Assembly: GCA_045657665.1 (NCBI GenBank)
Contig: JAZOTN010000015.1
Span: 28,918 to 92,917 of the forward strand
Length of the DNA: 64,000 nucleotides
Direction: 5' to 3'
Origin: RUG12461 sp045657665
Lineage (GTDB): Bacteria; Bacillota; Clostridia; Lachnospirales; Lachnospiraceae
The notes under the pieces are model-generated. The model was not told where the DNA came from. It saw only the letters and a program-made list of their open reading frames with translations, and made no database searches. The stretch's first letter is position 1. The number at the start of each line of letters is the position of its first letter. Positions 33,808-42,210 of the stretch are shown here, piece after piece. Made by a program: the position numbers and the translations under genes.

Positions 33808-35123
33808 GATTCCCCTTCCTCTCTCCGGGATCTGTTCTTCCCGTTTATCTTCAACAATTCGCCGATCAAATAAAGCGAACCTGCGCAAAAAAGTTTCCCT
33901 TCGTCAGTTCTTTCCGCTTTCGCACTCCGAAAAGCTTCCTCCGGATCCGGGATCACCAGGATCCGTTCCGGCGCTATCCCCGCCTCCAAAAAAGTCCGGC
34001 GCAGTTCCTCAGGCTTATGAGCCGCGGCGCCGGGCACGCTTGTCAGAACAACTTTTTTCCACGGGATCCTCGTGAGCTCCGCTGCCGATGAGACAGAGTC
34101 CTTATCCCGCATCTGCGAAAAAAGAAGCACCGGCTCCTCTCCGCCGATCAGCTGCACCGTACGTACCAGCTCCCGTATCCCGTCCGCATTATGCGCGCCG
34201 TCCAGGTATACGTTTCTTTCCGCTTCCTGCATCCTGCCGGGCCATCTCGTCCCGGAAAAGCTTTCCGCAACCTTCCCTGCCGGAACGCCGGCAAGTTCCG
34301 GGAGAAGCTCTGCCGAAAGCAGCGCTATCGTGCCGTTCACAGTTTGATAGAGCGCAGGAAACGGCAGTATCAGTCTAACATTATTATGATATAAGGATTT
34401 CACGGAAAAATCAACCGTATTCCCGACAAGTGACGGTTCCAGGATCCGGTCCTCCGTCACTTCATACATGGGACAGCCCAGTTCCTTTGCCCTTTCACGG
34501 ATCACTTTCGCTGTTTTTTCATTCCTGGCATCAAAAACAACGGGACAGCCTTTTTTCAGAATTCCCGCTTTTTCAAAGGCAATTTGCTCCACCGTATTTC
34601 CGAGATACTTTGTATGATCCAGACCGATCGATGTGATCACGGTCAGCTCCGGGGCTTCTACCAGATTTGTGGCATCCAGCCTTCCTCCAAGTCCCGTCTC
34701 CAGAACTGCCGTTTCTACCCCTTTCTCCCGAAAGATCAGCATCCCCATCGCAAACAAAAACTCAAAATAGGCAGGGTGCGGATGTCCATCCGCCTGCATC
34801 TCATCGACCACGCCCTTTACACGGCAAAAAGCGGCAAGGAATTCCTCCCTGCCGCATATTTCATTGTTGACCGCGATCCGCTCGCGGATATCCACAAGGT
34901 GTGGTGATGAAAAAAGCCCTGTCTTTACTCCCGCATCATAAAGAGCCGAAGAGAGCATCGCCGAAACGGATCCTTTCCCGTTTGTTCCGGCTACATGCAC
35001 AATGCGAAAACTCTCCTGCGGAGCCGATAAGCGCTTCATCAGCTCCCTCGTTTCGGCAGGGTCGCTTTTTGACGTAAATTTCGGGATATCCCCGATATAG
35101 GAAACCGCCTCTTCGTATGTCAT
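33804..35123 (-). CDS. folC: Folylpolyglutamate synthase / dihydrofolate synthase
   Basis: 439 residues. Mur-ligase-type ATP loop VAGTNGKGSVSAMLSS (about 44), FSSPHLVDIRERI, YFEFLFAMGMLIFREK, ETGLGGRLDATNLV and the later LDGAHNADGIRELV are all FolC signatures. It adds glutamate to folates. The ATG overlaps the valS stop by four bases. Gene order valS-folC is usual in Firmicutes. Confidence 0.96.
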   Translation of the reverse strand: MTYEEAVSYIGDIPKFTSKSDPAETRELMKRLSAPQESFRIVHVAGTNGKGSVSAMLSSALYDAGVKTGLFSSPHLVDIRERIAVNNEICGREEFLAAFCRVKGVVDEMQADGHPHPAYFEFLFAMGMLIFREKGVETAVLETGLGGRLDATNLVEAPELTVITSIGLDHTKYLGNTVEQIAFEKAGILKKGCPVVFDARNEKTAKVIRERAKELGCPMYEVTEDRILEPSLVGNTVDFSVKSLYHNNVRLILPFPALYQTVNGTIALLSAELLPELAGVPAGKVAESFSGTRWPGRMQEAERNVYLDGAHNADGIRELVRTVQLIGGEEPVLLFSQMRDKDSVSSAAELTRIPWKKVVLTSVPGAAAHKPEELRRTFLEAGIAPERILVIPDPEEAFRSAKAERTDEGKLFCAGSLYLIGELLKINGKNRSRREEGES

Positions 35124-37777
35124 AAGCCCAGCTTCTTGATCTGCTCCAGAATATCTTTCATCATCTGTTCATACTGCGCAAGCTTTTCCTTTTCCTCCGC
35201 GATCTTTTCCGCCGGAGCCTTGGAAAGAAATTTTTCGTTTGAGAGCATCCCGTGGCTTCTTGCCAGTTCTTTCGTAAGGCGGTCTTTTTCTTTCGCAAGG
35301 CGCTCTCCCTCTTTCCCGAGATCAATAAGTTCCTTCATAGGGATATAGAGCACCGCATCACGGATGACTACCGATACCGCATCTTCGGGAATACCGTCTT
35401 TCGTATCCCGGATCTCCGCATCCGAAAGGAAACCGAGTCTCATGTAGGCTTCCTTCCCGAGACGGAACATTTCACGCACAGTCTCTTTCTCGGAAACAAT
35501 ATACATATGGGACTTTCTCGACGGCGGGACGTTCCGGTCGCTCCGGATCTGCCGTACAGCCGTTACAAGTTCCTTTGCATAGGAAAGGAGCGCTTCCTCC
35601 TCCGGGAAATCCCAGTCATCCCGATACTCAGGCCACTTTGAGAGCATCACTGTTTCTTCTCCGGGATTCAACGTGCAGTAGATCTCCTCCGTAATAAACG
35701 GCATAAACGGATGAAGGAGCTTCAGTGCCTGCGTCAGAACCGTCCGGAGAGTCCAGAGCGCCGCATTCGCGGATTCGGGATCCTTTTCTGCCATATCCTT
35801 TGCCGTACGGGTTTTTGCGATCTCGATGTACCAGTCGCAGAATTCCTCCCAGATAAAGTCATAAACCTTCTGGACCGCCACGCCAAGCTCAAATTTATCC
35901 ATATTGGTGGTCATATCCTTCGTGAGTGTATTCACAAGGGATAAGATCCAGCGGTCGGCAGGACGGAGATGTTCTTTTTCAGGCTCCTTGATCTCCTGAT
36001 CCCCGAGGTTCATCATAATGAAACGGGACGCATTCCAGACCTTGTTCGCAAAGTTACGGCTGTTTTCCACACGTTCCCAGTAGAAACGCATATCATTTCC
36101 GGGCGCATTTCCTGTGACAAGCGTGAGGCGCAGCGCATCCGCGCCGTATTTCTCGATCACCTCGAGAGGATCGATGCCGTTCCCGAGAGATTTGCTCATT
36201 TTCCTTCCCTGACCATCCCGGACAAGGCCATGGAACAAAACGGTATGGAACGGTGCTTTTCCCATATGCTCATACCCCGAGAAGATCATACGGATGACCC
36301 AGAAAAAGATGATGTCATATCCGGTTACCAGCACGTCATTCGGGTAAAAATAGTCCAGCGCTTCCGTTTTTTCCGGCCATCCCAGTGTGGAAAACGGCCA
36401 GAGCGCAGAGGAAAACCAGGTGTCCAGCGTATCCGGATCCTGCGTGAAATGCGTTTTGCCGCACTTCGGGCAGACTTTCGGCATTTCCTTCGCAACGATA
36501 AGCTCTCCGCAGTCATCACAGGTGTATGCCGGGATGCGGTGCCCCCACCAGAGCTGGCGGCTGATGCACCAGTCGCGGATGTTGTCGGTCCAGTTGAAAT
36601 ACGTCTTTTCCATGCGTTTCGGAAGAAGACGGACCTCACCGTTGCGGACGCCTTCCGCTGCAGGCTTGATCAGTTCATCCATCTTCACGAACCACTGCGC
36701 CTTTACCATCGGCTCCACGGTAGTTCCGCAGCGGTCATGCGTTCCGACATTATGGGAATGCGGAACCGTCTTTACGAGAAGCCCCTCTGCCTCAAGGTCC
36801 TTAAGGAGAACCTCGCGGCATTCATAGCGGTCCATTCCAGCGTATTTCCCGGTCTTTTCATTCATTGTCGCATCATCATTGATGACAACGATTTCTTCGA
36901 GATTGTGCCGTTTGCCGACCCCAAAATCGTTGGGGTCATGTGCCGGCGTGATCTTCACGCACCCCGTTCCGAACTCCGGATCCACGTAGGAATCCGCGAT
37001 CACGGGGATCGTACGGTCTGTACAGGGAAGCTTTAAAGTCTTTCCGATGATGTCCTTATACCGGTCATCCTCCGGATTTACCGCAACGGCCGTGTCACCG
37101 AACAGGGTCTCCGGACGTGTCGTAGCGATCTCCACAAAGCGGCCTTCCTCGCCGACTACCGGATAGTTGATATGCCAGAAAAAACCATCCTGGTCAACGT
37201 GTTCGACCTCCGCGTCCGAGATACTCGTCCCGCAGACCGGACACCAGTTGACGATCCTGGAGCCTTTATAGATCAGCTTTTTTTCATATAGACGGCAGAA
37301 TACCTCAAGAACAGCGTCGGAGCACCCTTTATCCATCGTAAAGCGCTCTCGCGACCAGTCTGCGGATGATCCCATCTTTTTCAGCTGATTCACTATGCGG
37401 GAACCGTATTCCTTTTTCCAATCCCAGCATTTTTCAAGGAAGCCTTCTCTTCCGAGCTCATCCTTATCGATCCCTTTTTCCTTCAGAGACTCGATCACCT
37501 TGACCTCGGTGGCGATCGCCGCATGATCCGTCCCGGGCTGCCAGAGTGCGTTATAGCCCTGCATCCTCTTATAACGGATCAGAATATCCTGAAGGGTATT
37601 GTCCAGAGCATGCCCCATGTGGAGCTGTCCCGTGATATTCGGAGGCGGCATCACGATCGTAAACGGTTTTTTCTTCGGATCCGGATCCGCTTTAAAATAA
37701 CCGTTCTTTTCCCATTTTTCGTAGAGCCGGTCCTCAAGGCCCTTCGGATCATATGTTTTTGCAAGTTCCTTTGCCAT
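35120..37777 (-). CDS. valS: Valyl-tRNA synthetase
   Basis: 885 residues from ATG 37775-37777 with AAAGGAG upstream; the longer frame reaches through the preceding terminator. HIGH-like motif PPPNITGQLHMGHAL (about 45), a CP1 editing domain (about 190-340), KMSKS as GRKMSKSLGNGIDP (about 525) and a C-terminal coiled coil (about 820-885), normal for ValRS. It charges tRNA-Val. No T-box leader is seen: the 80-base gap to the upstream gene holds only a terminator hairpin. Confidence 0.97.
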   Translation of the reverse strand: MAKELAKTYDPKGLEDRLYEKWEKNGYFKADPDPKKKPFTIVMPPPNITGQLHMGHALDNTLQDILIRYKRMQGYNALWQPGTDHAAIATEVKVIESLKEKGIDKDELGREGFLEKCWDWKKEYGSRIVNQLKKMGSSADWSRERFTMDKGCSDAVLEVFCRLYEKKLIYKGSRIVNWCPVCGTSISDAEVEHVDQDGFFWHINYPVVGEEGRFVEIATTRPETLFGDTAVAVNPEDDRYKDIIGKTLKLPCTDRTIPVIADSYVDPEFGTGCVKITPAHDPNDFGVGKRHNLEEIVVINDDATMNEKTGKYAGMDRYECREVLLKDLEAEGLLVKTVPHSHNVGTHDRCGTTVEPMVKAQWFVKMDELIKPAAEGVRNGEVRLLPKRMEKTYFNWTDNIRDWCISRQLWWGHRIPAYTCDDCGELIVAKEMPKVCPKCGKTHFTQDPDTLDTWFSSALWPFSTLGWPEKTEALDYFYPNDVLVTGYDIIFFWVIRMIFSGYEHMGKAPFHTVLFHGLVRDGQGRKMSKSLGNGIDPLEVIEKYGADALRLTLVTGNAPGNDMRFYWERVENSRNFANKVWNASRFIMMNLGDQEIKEPEKEHLRPADRWILSLVNTLTKDMTTNMDKFELGVAVQKVYDFIWEEFCDWYIEIAKTRTAKDMAEKDPESANAALWTLRTVLTQALKLLHPFMPFITEEIYCTLNPGEETVMLSKWPEYRDDWDFPEEEALLSYAKELVTAVRQIRSDRNVPPSRKSHMYIVSEKETVREMFRLGKEAYMRLGFLSDAEIRDTKDGIPEDAVSVVIRDAVLYIPMKELIDLGKEGERLAKEKDRLTKELARSHGMLSNEKFLSKAPAEKIAEEKEKLAQYEQMMKDILEQIKKLGL

Positions 37778-37793
37778 GAATGTCTCTCCTTTA

Positions 37794-37829
37794 CAAAAAA
37801 GAACCCTCTGCATCGTCCGATGCAAAGGG
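37794..37829 (-). terminator. Terminator between the 51-residue gene and valS
   Basis: CCCTTTGCATC and GATGCAGAGGG (minus strand, arms 37819-37829 and 37804-37814, one G-U pair) with loop GGAC, followed by TTCTTTTTT. It ends 17 bases before the valS start. Confidence 0.82.
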
Positions 37830-37857
37830 CATAAGTCTCATATTTCAAAAACAATCG

Positions 37858-38013
37858 CTAAAGCGTGCCCTCTTCCTCCGCTTCGTTATCCTCTTCATCC
37901 ACCACGACCGATGCAGTCGCACCCGAAATGATCGCCACGACAGCCGCGACGGCAGCAATGATAACAAGCAGTATCAACGCAAAAAATACGATCAAAAATC
38001 CCTCAGGTGTCAT
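37858..38013 (-). CDS. Single-pass 51-residue membrane protein
   Basis: From ATG 38011-38013 behind AGAAGGGGGAAG. Residues 5-35 form one long hydrophobic segment (LIVFFALILLVIIAAVAAVV) and the tail is very acidic (DEEDNEAEEEGTL). A longer open frame to 38112 would cover the REP-like palindrome and has no ribosome site. Function unknown; short membrane proteins with acidic tails are often missed. Confidence 0.7.
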   Translation of the reverse strand: MTPEGFLIVFFALILLVIIAAVAAVVAIISGATASVVVDEEDNEAEEEGTL

Positions 38014-38070
38014 ATCATCTTCCCCCTTCTGATTCAATATAGCATAGTGAGCACATAAAAACAAGAGGGT

Positions 38071-38100
38071 GGGAGACAGGGGGACGGTTCTGTGTCTCCC
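38071..38100. repeat. REP-like palindrome of a second type
   Basis: GGGAGACA (38071-38078) and TGTCTCCC (38093-38100) enclose GGGGGACGGTTC. A further ACTGTCTCCC follows. The core GGGGACGGTTC is a form I know from dispersed intergenic palindromes in many bacteria. It lies between a glycosyltransferase stop and the 51-residue gene. Confidence 0.6.
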
Positions 38101-38115
38101 ACTGTCTCCCAACTC

Positions 38116-40008
38116 TCAGGCCTTATATCTTCCGCGGTTGTCCTCAGCCAGCTCGATACTGTAATTCGCATAGTGAAGCGTCTGGTTTACGTTGTAATAC
38201 GGGTCTCCCCGGTCGATCTCCTCCTGCCATTTCTCCTGGAAATACGCGATCTCACGGTTGAAGCGGTCCTGTTTTTCCTTTGTTTCCTCCTCAGATCCCC
38301 GGGATTTAGACTCGTAATGGAAAAGTCTCGCATTCGGGTTGAACATGATCTTATACCCCCCTCTTCGTACCTTAAGGCAGAGATCCACATCATTCAGCGC
38401 CACAGCCAGCTTTTCATCAAAGCCGCCCGCCGCCTCAAACGCCTCTCTCCGAAGAAGCAGACATGCCGCGGTACAGCAGCTCATTTCCCGTGCCGTCACG
38501 GAATAGGGATAGTACGCTTCATCCCGGTCCGTAAGGCTCCAGAGCGCATTCGCGGCAAATCCCCCGATCTTATATACGACGCCACCGTGCTGGATCGTAT
38601 CATCTCCATAATAGAGCATGGCGCCGGCTCCTCCGACCCCCGGAAGGAGGGCTGAAGCCACAAGCTCCGAAAGGCCTCTCTCATCCCGGAACTCCGTATC
38701 ATTGTTAAGAAGGAGCAGAAGCTCGCCTTTTGCGAACCTCGCGGCAAAATTATTGATCCCGGAATAATTGAATCCCTCCTTCCAGGTTGCGACGACGATG
38801 CGGTGCTCCTTTCCGTCATGGTCCGAAACCTTTCCCTCCAGCGGAATGTCCGCAGAATAGGTTCCGCCGCAAAGCCGCTCGTAACCGGCAAAGGTTTCCG
38901 GTTCGGTGGAATTGTTTTCCGCAATGATAAACTCATACTCCGGATAATCCGATCTTTTCAGGAGCGACCGGATGCACTGATCAAGATCCTGAAAATGGTC
39001 CTTGCCCGGGATCAGCACCGAAACCAGCGGTTTTTTCTCAGGAAGATCATATTTTACGCAGAAAAAGCCCGGCACATCCGACGCCGTCACTTCTCCGCGC
39101 CGATGAAGTCTCTCCAGATGACGCTTTGCTGAGGCGAGCTGGCTTTCGGAAAGGATGCGGCGAAATCCCTGGAAATCCTTCGGCGCATAAACGGAAAAAA
39201 CGGGCTTAGTGACATGACATACCGTGCGCGGATGCACTTCCCCGATATCATCAGGGCTAGAAGGCTCCGGTTCCTCAGCCAGCAGGTGTACAAGAAGACA
39301 GCTGATGAGCTCATACCACCAGTTTCCGAAAAACCCTTTCTCTTCTCCGCTCTCAATCCCGGCCAATACCTCATCAAGGAGGGCCCTTCGAACCGCAAAA
39401 ACACCTCCGATATACTGAAAGGACAGAAGCAGCTCCGGCGCAATATCCGGCTTGAAATAAGGGCGGAACCGGTGTTTTTCATCGCTCCTTGAATCCTCAT
39501 CCGTATAGATCATCTTTGCATTTGGCTTTTCATTAAAAAGTGAAACCACCTCAAAACAATAGTCCGGCGAAAGAACCGTATCCGCCTGGGCAAAGAGGAC
39601 CACCTCTCCATGGAGCTCCCCGATGAGGGCCTTTAAGTCTTCCCCTTCTTTTGCCGCGCGTATTTCGCCGACAGCGCCGTAGGTCTGCTTTTTCAGAGAC
39701 TGTAAAAGAGCTGTTTTGTCACCGGGCAGAGCGTAGTCCATGAGTGAGCTCCCTGCCTTAAGCTGTGGGGTCTCATCAATAATGACGTCCAGAGTCGGCA
39801 TAAAAGGAAAACGCTTTCCTTTCTGCTCTTCCAGTTCTGTTTTTCCGGGGCAGCGCTTTCGAAGCCAGTTCATATACTCCGTTTCTTCCGGAACCTTGAT
39901 TCCGAGCTTCTTAAGCGCACGGTTCTTCGTGTATTCCCAGCCGTATTCCCTGAAATAGTAAATCGCTTTCTGAAATTTGTTCATGTTTACGGTATCAAAA
40001 TCATTCAT
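38116..40008 (-). CDS. Large glycosyltransferase with two GT2-type domains
   Basis: 630 residues. The first half (about 65-260) is a GT-A domain with IYTDEDSRSD and a weak start; the second (about 305-560) is a clearer GT2 domain: VSVLIPGKDHFQDLDQCIRS, EGFNYSGINNFAARFAKGE, LLLLNNDTEF (DxD-like), DVDLCLKVRRGGYK. No membrane segment is seen, so it is cytosolic or peripheral. Such enzymes assemble rhamnan or other surface polysaccharides. It starts five bases after the next glycosyltransferase gene, so the two probably act in one pathway. The sugar cannot be told. Confidence 0.85.
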   Translation of the reverse strand: MNDFDTVNMNKFQKAIYYFREYGWEYTKNRALKKLGIKVPEETEYMNWLRKRCPGKTELEEQKGKRFPFMPTLDVIIDETPQLKAGSSLMDYALPGDKTALLQSLKKQTYGAVGEIRAAKEGEDLKALIGELHGEVVLFAQADTVLSPDYCFEVVSLFNEKPNAKMIYTDEDSRSDEKHRFRPYFKPDIAPELLLSFQYIGGVFAVRRALLDEVLAGIESGEEKGFFGNWWYELISCLLVHLLAEEPEPSSPDDIGEVHPRTVCHVTKPVFSVYAPKDFQGFRRILSESQLASAKRHLERLHRRGEVTASDVPGFFCVKYDLPEKKPLVSVLIPGKDHFQDLDQCIRSLLKRSDYPEYEFIIAENNSTEPETFAGYERLCGGTYSADIPLEGKVSDHDGKEHRIVVATWKEGFNYSGINNFAARFAKGELLLLLNNDTEFRDERGLSELVASALLPGVGGAGAMLYYGDDTIQHGGVVYKIGGFAANALWSLTDRDEAYYPYSVTAREMSCCTAACLLLRREAFEAAGGFDEKLAVALNDVDLCLKVRRGGYKIMFNPNARLFHYESKSRGSEEETKEKQDRFNREIAYFQEKWQEEIDRGDPYYNVNQTLHYANYSIELAEDNRGRYKA

Positions 40009-40013
40009 GGCCT

Positions 40014-42101
40014 TTACATCTCAAATGTGAAGCTTCCGTCACGGTTCAGGTGCTTATTGTAATAAGGATCGCCTGCAAGAAGCACATCGTTCCATCTCTC
40101 TCTCATCACGCTGCGGTCTTTCTCCAGAAGACTCTCTGTTTCCTCTTCCTTATAAAGTCCGGACAAAGGCGTCTGGTACTGCATGTTGATGACATAAGGA
40201 TTGAGGACAACCTCCAGCTCCTCTCTCCGGAGTTTTAAGGAAAGGTCGATCCCGAGATAGAAGGGAAGGACAAGTTCCTCACAAAGCCCGCCGCACTGAA
40301 GGAAGCGTTCCCTCTTTATCATCATCCCGAAAAGAGAAGCTGCGCTGATGTTATGGGCATAATACATCCTGCCCATATAACCTGCCGCGCTGAAGTTGTT
40401 TTTATGTTCGATGGGGAGCGCGATGCCGTCTTCTCCGAGGCCGATGATATACCCCGCTTCCTCCACCATACCGTACTGATCGGTGAGGCGCGATACCGCC
40501 GCGCCGATCTCGGCCTGATTTGCATACTGAAGAAGTCTTGAAAGCCACCTCTCATCCATGATCTCGCACCCGGCATCCAGAAAGCAAAGATATTCCTCAT
40601 TCACGCTTTTTGCGATCCGGTTGAGAAAAGCACCCGGCGTTTCCTTTGTCTCCTTTTCAAAAATCTCTGTTCCGTTCTTTTGAAGGAGTGAAAGGAATTC
40701 CCTGCTCTTTTCGCCCTGACTGTTAAAATCCGCAACAACCACTCTAAAGTTCCGGTAAAGACTTCTTTTCTCCATGGAAGAAAGGAGTTTCGCCAGTCTT
40801 TCCGGCGCATCTAAATGCGTGATCACAATGAGGATCTGCGGAGATTCTTTCAGATCGTATTCCAGACGATAATGCGTCGCACAGACACAGGAGGAATGGA
40901 CCTCGGCTTCGCGTCCTTCTCTAAGCTCACTGTCATGCACCGCCCGTCTTCCCGCATCGATCGCATAGGGCTTTGCGCTGATATCCGCAGATACGGACTC
41001 CGGGTGGACACGCCAGAAATAAAGAATCTCCGGAACATGGCTCACATGCTTCGCAGCTCTCGTCAGGCGGAGGATCATATCATGATCCTGGCTCCCGTCA
41101 TAGGCATCATCATAAAGGCCATTCGTCTCAAGCAGGCTTTTCTTAAAAACGGAAAGATGCGTGATATAATTCACGCCAAGAAGGTTCTGCGGGGAATAAG
41201 CCGGTTTGAAATGAAGTGTCGCGATCTTTTTGATGGAATCATGCTCAAATGTCATTTCATCCGTATAGATAAACTCCGCACCCTTCTCCTCGATCTCCTG
41301 CATGCACCGGAAAAGCGCGGACGGATGAAGCATATCATCATGGTCAAAAAGCGCCACATAATCTCCCGTGGCAAAGGCAAGGCAGGCATTCGTGTTGCCC
41401 GAGATCCCTTCGTTTTTCGGAAGCTTTCTGTATACGATCCTCGGGTCCCGCTCCGCATAGCTCTTTACGATATCTCCTACCGCAGAATGTTCGTCATCAC
41501 TCCCGTCTCCGAGACAAAGCTCCCAGTTCCGGTACGTCTGCGCAATGACCGATTCGATCATGTCGCGGAGATAGCGTTCCGGCGTATTATAAAGCGGCAC
41601 GATGACCGAGATCCTGACATCCTTTGTAAAAACGGTCTGCTCTTCTTTTGCCCGTTCCTCATCTGAAAGTTTAATGCTGTTTAAAAATCTTGTATTTCGT
41701 CTTATAATTACAGACTTTCTGTTTTTCCATTTAACCTTGATTTTATTTTTTAGCTTTACAAATGCGGTCTTTTTATCCATCCTCATAAAGAGGATCGTCC
41801 GTACTTTGACGTTCGCGTAAAGCCGGTATACCGGGTTGATCAGCTTCCAGTATGGCTTCTGCTTCAGCGCCTTGATGCGGTCACTCTGCCCGGCATAAAG
41901 CGGATTATAAGAATCCTTGTCAGCGATTCCTGAAAAATCCTTGATCTCCCAGTCATGCGCAAAAAGCCGGACATCCGCCACCATTTTGAGGTCATCTTCC
42001 GCCTCGGCATGATTTGTCCGTATCCAATTTATTAATTCTTCATTTAATATAGCGTCATTGGACATTTTATGCTTACTGTCTCTTTCCTCTGGTTTTTTCA
42101 T
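40014..42101 (-). CDS. Large glycosyltransferase with two GT2-type domains
   Basis: 695 residues. An N-terminal GT2 domain (about 155-380) has VRISVIVPLYNTPERYL, the metal motif in ALFDHDDML and IYTDEMTF; the second GT-like half (about 425-660) has ILIVITHLDAPERLAKLLSS and CFLDAGCEI. The start is uncertain: ATG 42101 is only 10 bases from a REP-like palindrome and has no ribosome site, while ATG 42065 (SNDAILNEELI) has GAGGA too far upstream. The palindrome may have altered the original start region. Partner of the next gene in surface glycan synthesis. Confidence 0.83.
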   Translation of the reverse strand: MKKPEERDSKHKMSNDAILNEELINWIRTNHAEAEDDLKMVADVRLFAHDWEIKDFSGIADKDSYNPLYAGQSDRIKALKQKPYWKLINPVYRLYANVKVRTILFMRMDKKTAFVKLKNKIKVKWKNRKSVIIRRNTRFLNSIKLSDEERAKEEQTVFTKDVRISVIVPLYNTPERYLRDMIESVIAQTYRNWELCLGDGSDDEHSAVGDIVKSYAERDPRIVYRKLPKNEGISGNTNACLAFATGDYVALFDHDDMLHPSALFRCMQEIEEKGAEFIYTDEMTFEHDSIKKIATLHFKPAYSPQNLLGVNYITHLSVFKKSLLETNGLYDDAYDGSQDHDMILRLTRAAKHVSHVPEILYFWRVHPESVSADISAKPYAIDAGRRAVHDSELREGREAEVHSSCVCATHYRLEYDLKESPQILIVITHLDAPERLAKLLSSMEKRSLYRNFRVVVADFNSQGEKSREFLSLLQKNGTEIFEKETKETPGAFLNRIAKSVNEEYLCFLDAGCEIMDERWLSRLLQYANQAEIGAAVSRLTDQYGMVEEAGYIIGLGEDGIALPIEHKNNFSAAGYMGRMYYAHNISAASLFGMMIKRERFLQCGGLCEELVLPFYLGIDLSLKLRREELEVVLNPYVINMQYQTPLSGLYKEEETESLLEKDRSVMRERWNDVLLAGDPYYNKHLNRDGSFTFEM

Positions 42102-42111
42102 TTATGATGCT

Positions 42112-42143
42112 GGGGTCAAAAGTCACATGCCACTTTTGACCCC
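42112..42143. repeat. REP-like palindrome, copy 2
   Basis: GGGGTCAAAAGT (42112-42123) and ACTTTTGACCCC (42132-42143), a perfect 12-bp stem with loop CACATGCC. Same arms and core as 28332-28364, and the same CGACATCAT flank. Confidence 0.75.
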
Positions 42144-42157
42144 GACATCATTTTATC

Positions 42158-42188
42158 AAAAAAAAAGAACCGCCACAAGTGGCGGTTC
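42158..42188 (-). terminator. Terminator of the 677-residue GH25 gene
   Basis: Minus strand: GAACCGCCA-CTTG-TGGCGGTTC (42167-42188) followed by nine T (42158-42166). Textbook Rho-independent form, 22 bases after the stop. Confidence 0.93.
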
Positions 42189-42210
42189 CCGAGAAAAGAA
42201 GACGAAAGCT

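Noticed and set aside
37778..38112. T-box leader for valS
   Set aside because: The hairpin before valS ends the 51-residue gene. There is no T-box AGGGTGGNACCGCG sequence and no specifier loop in the short gap.
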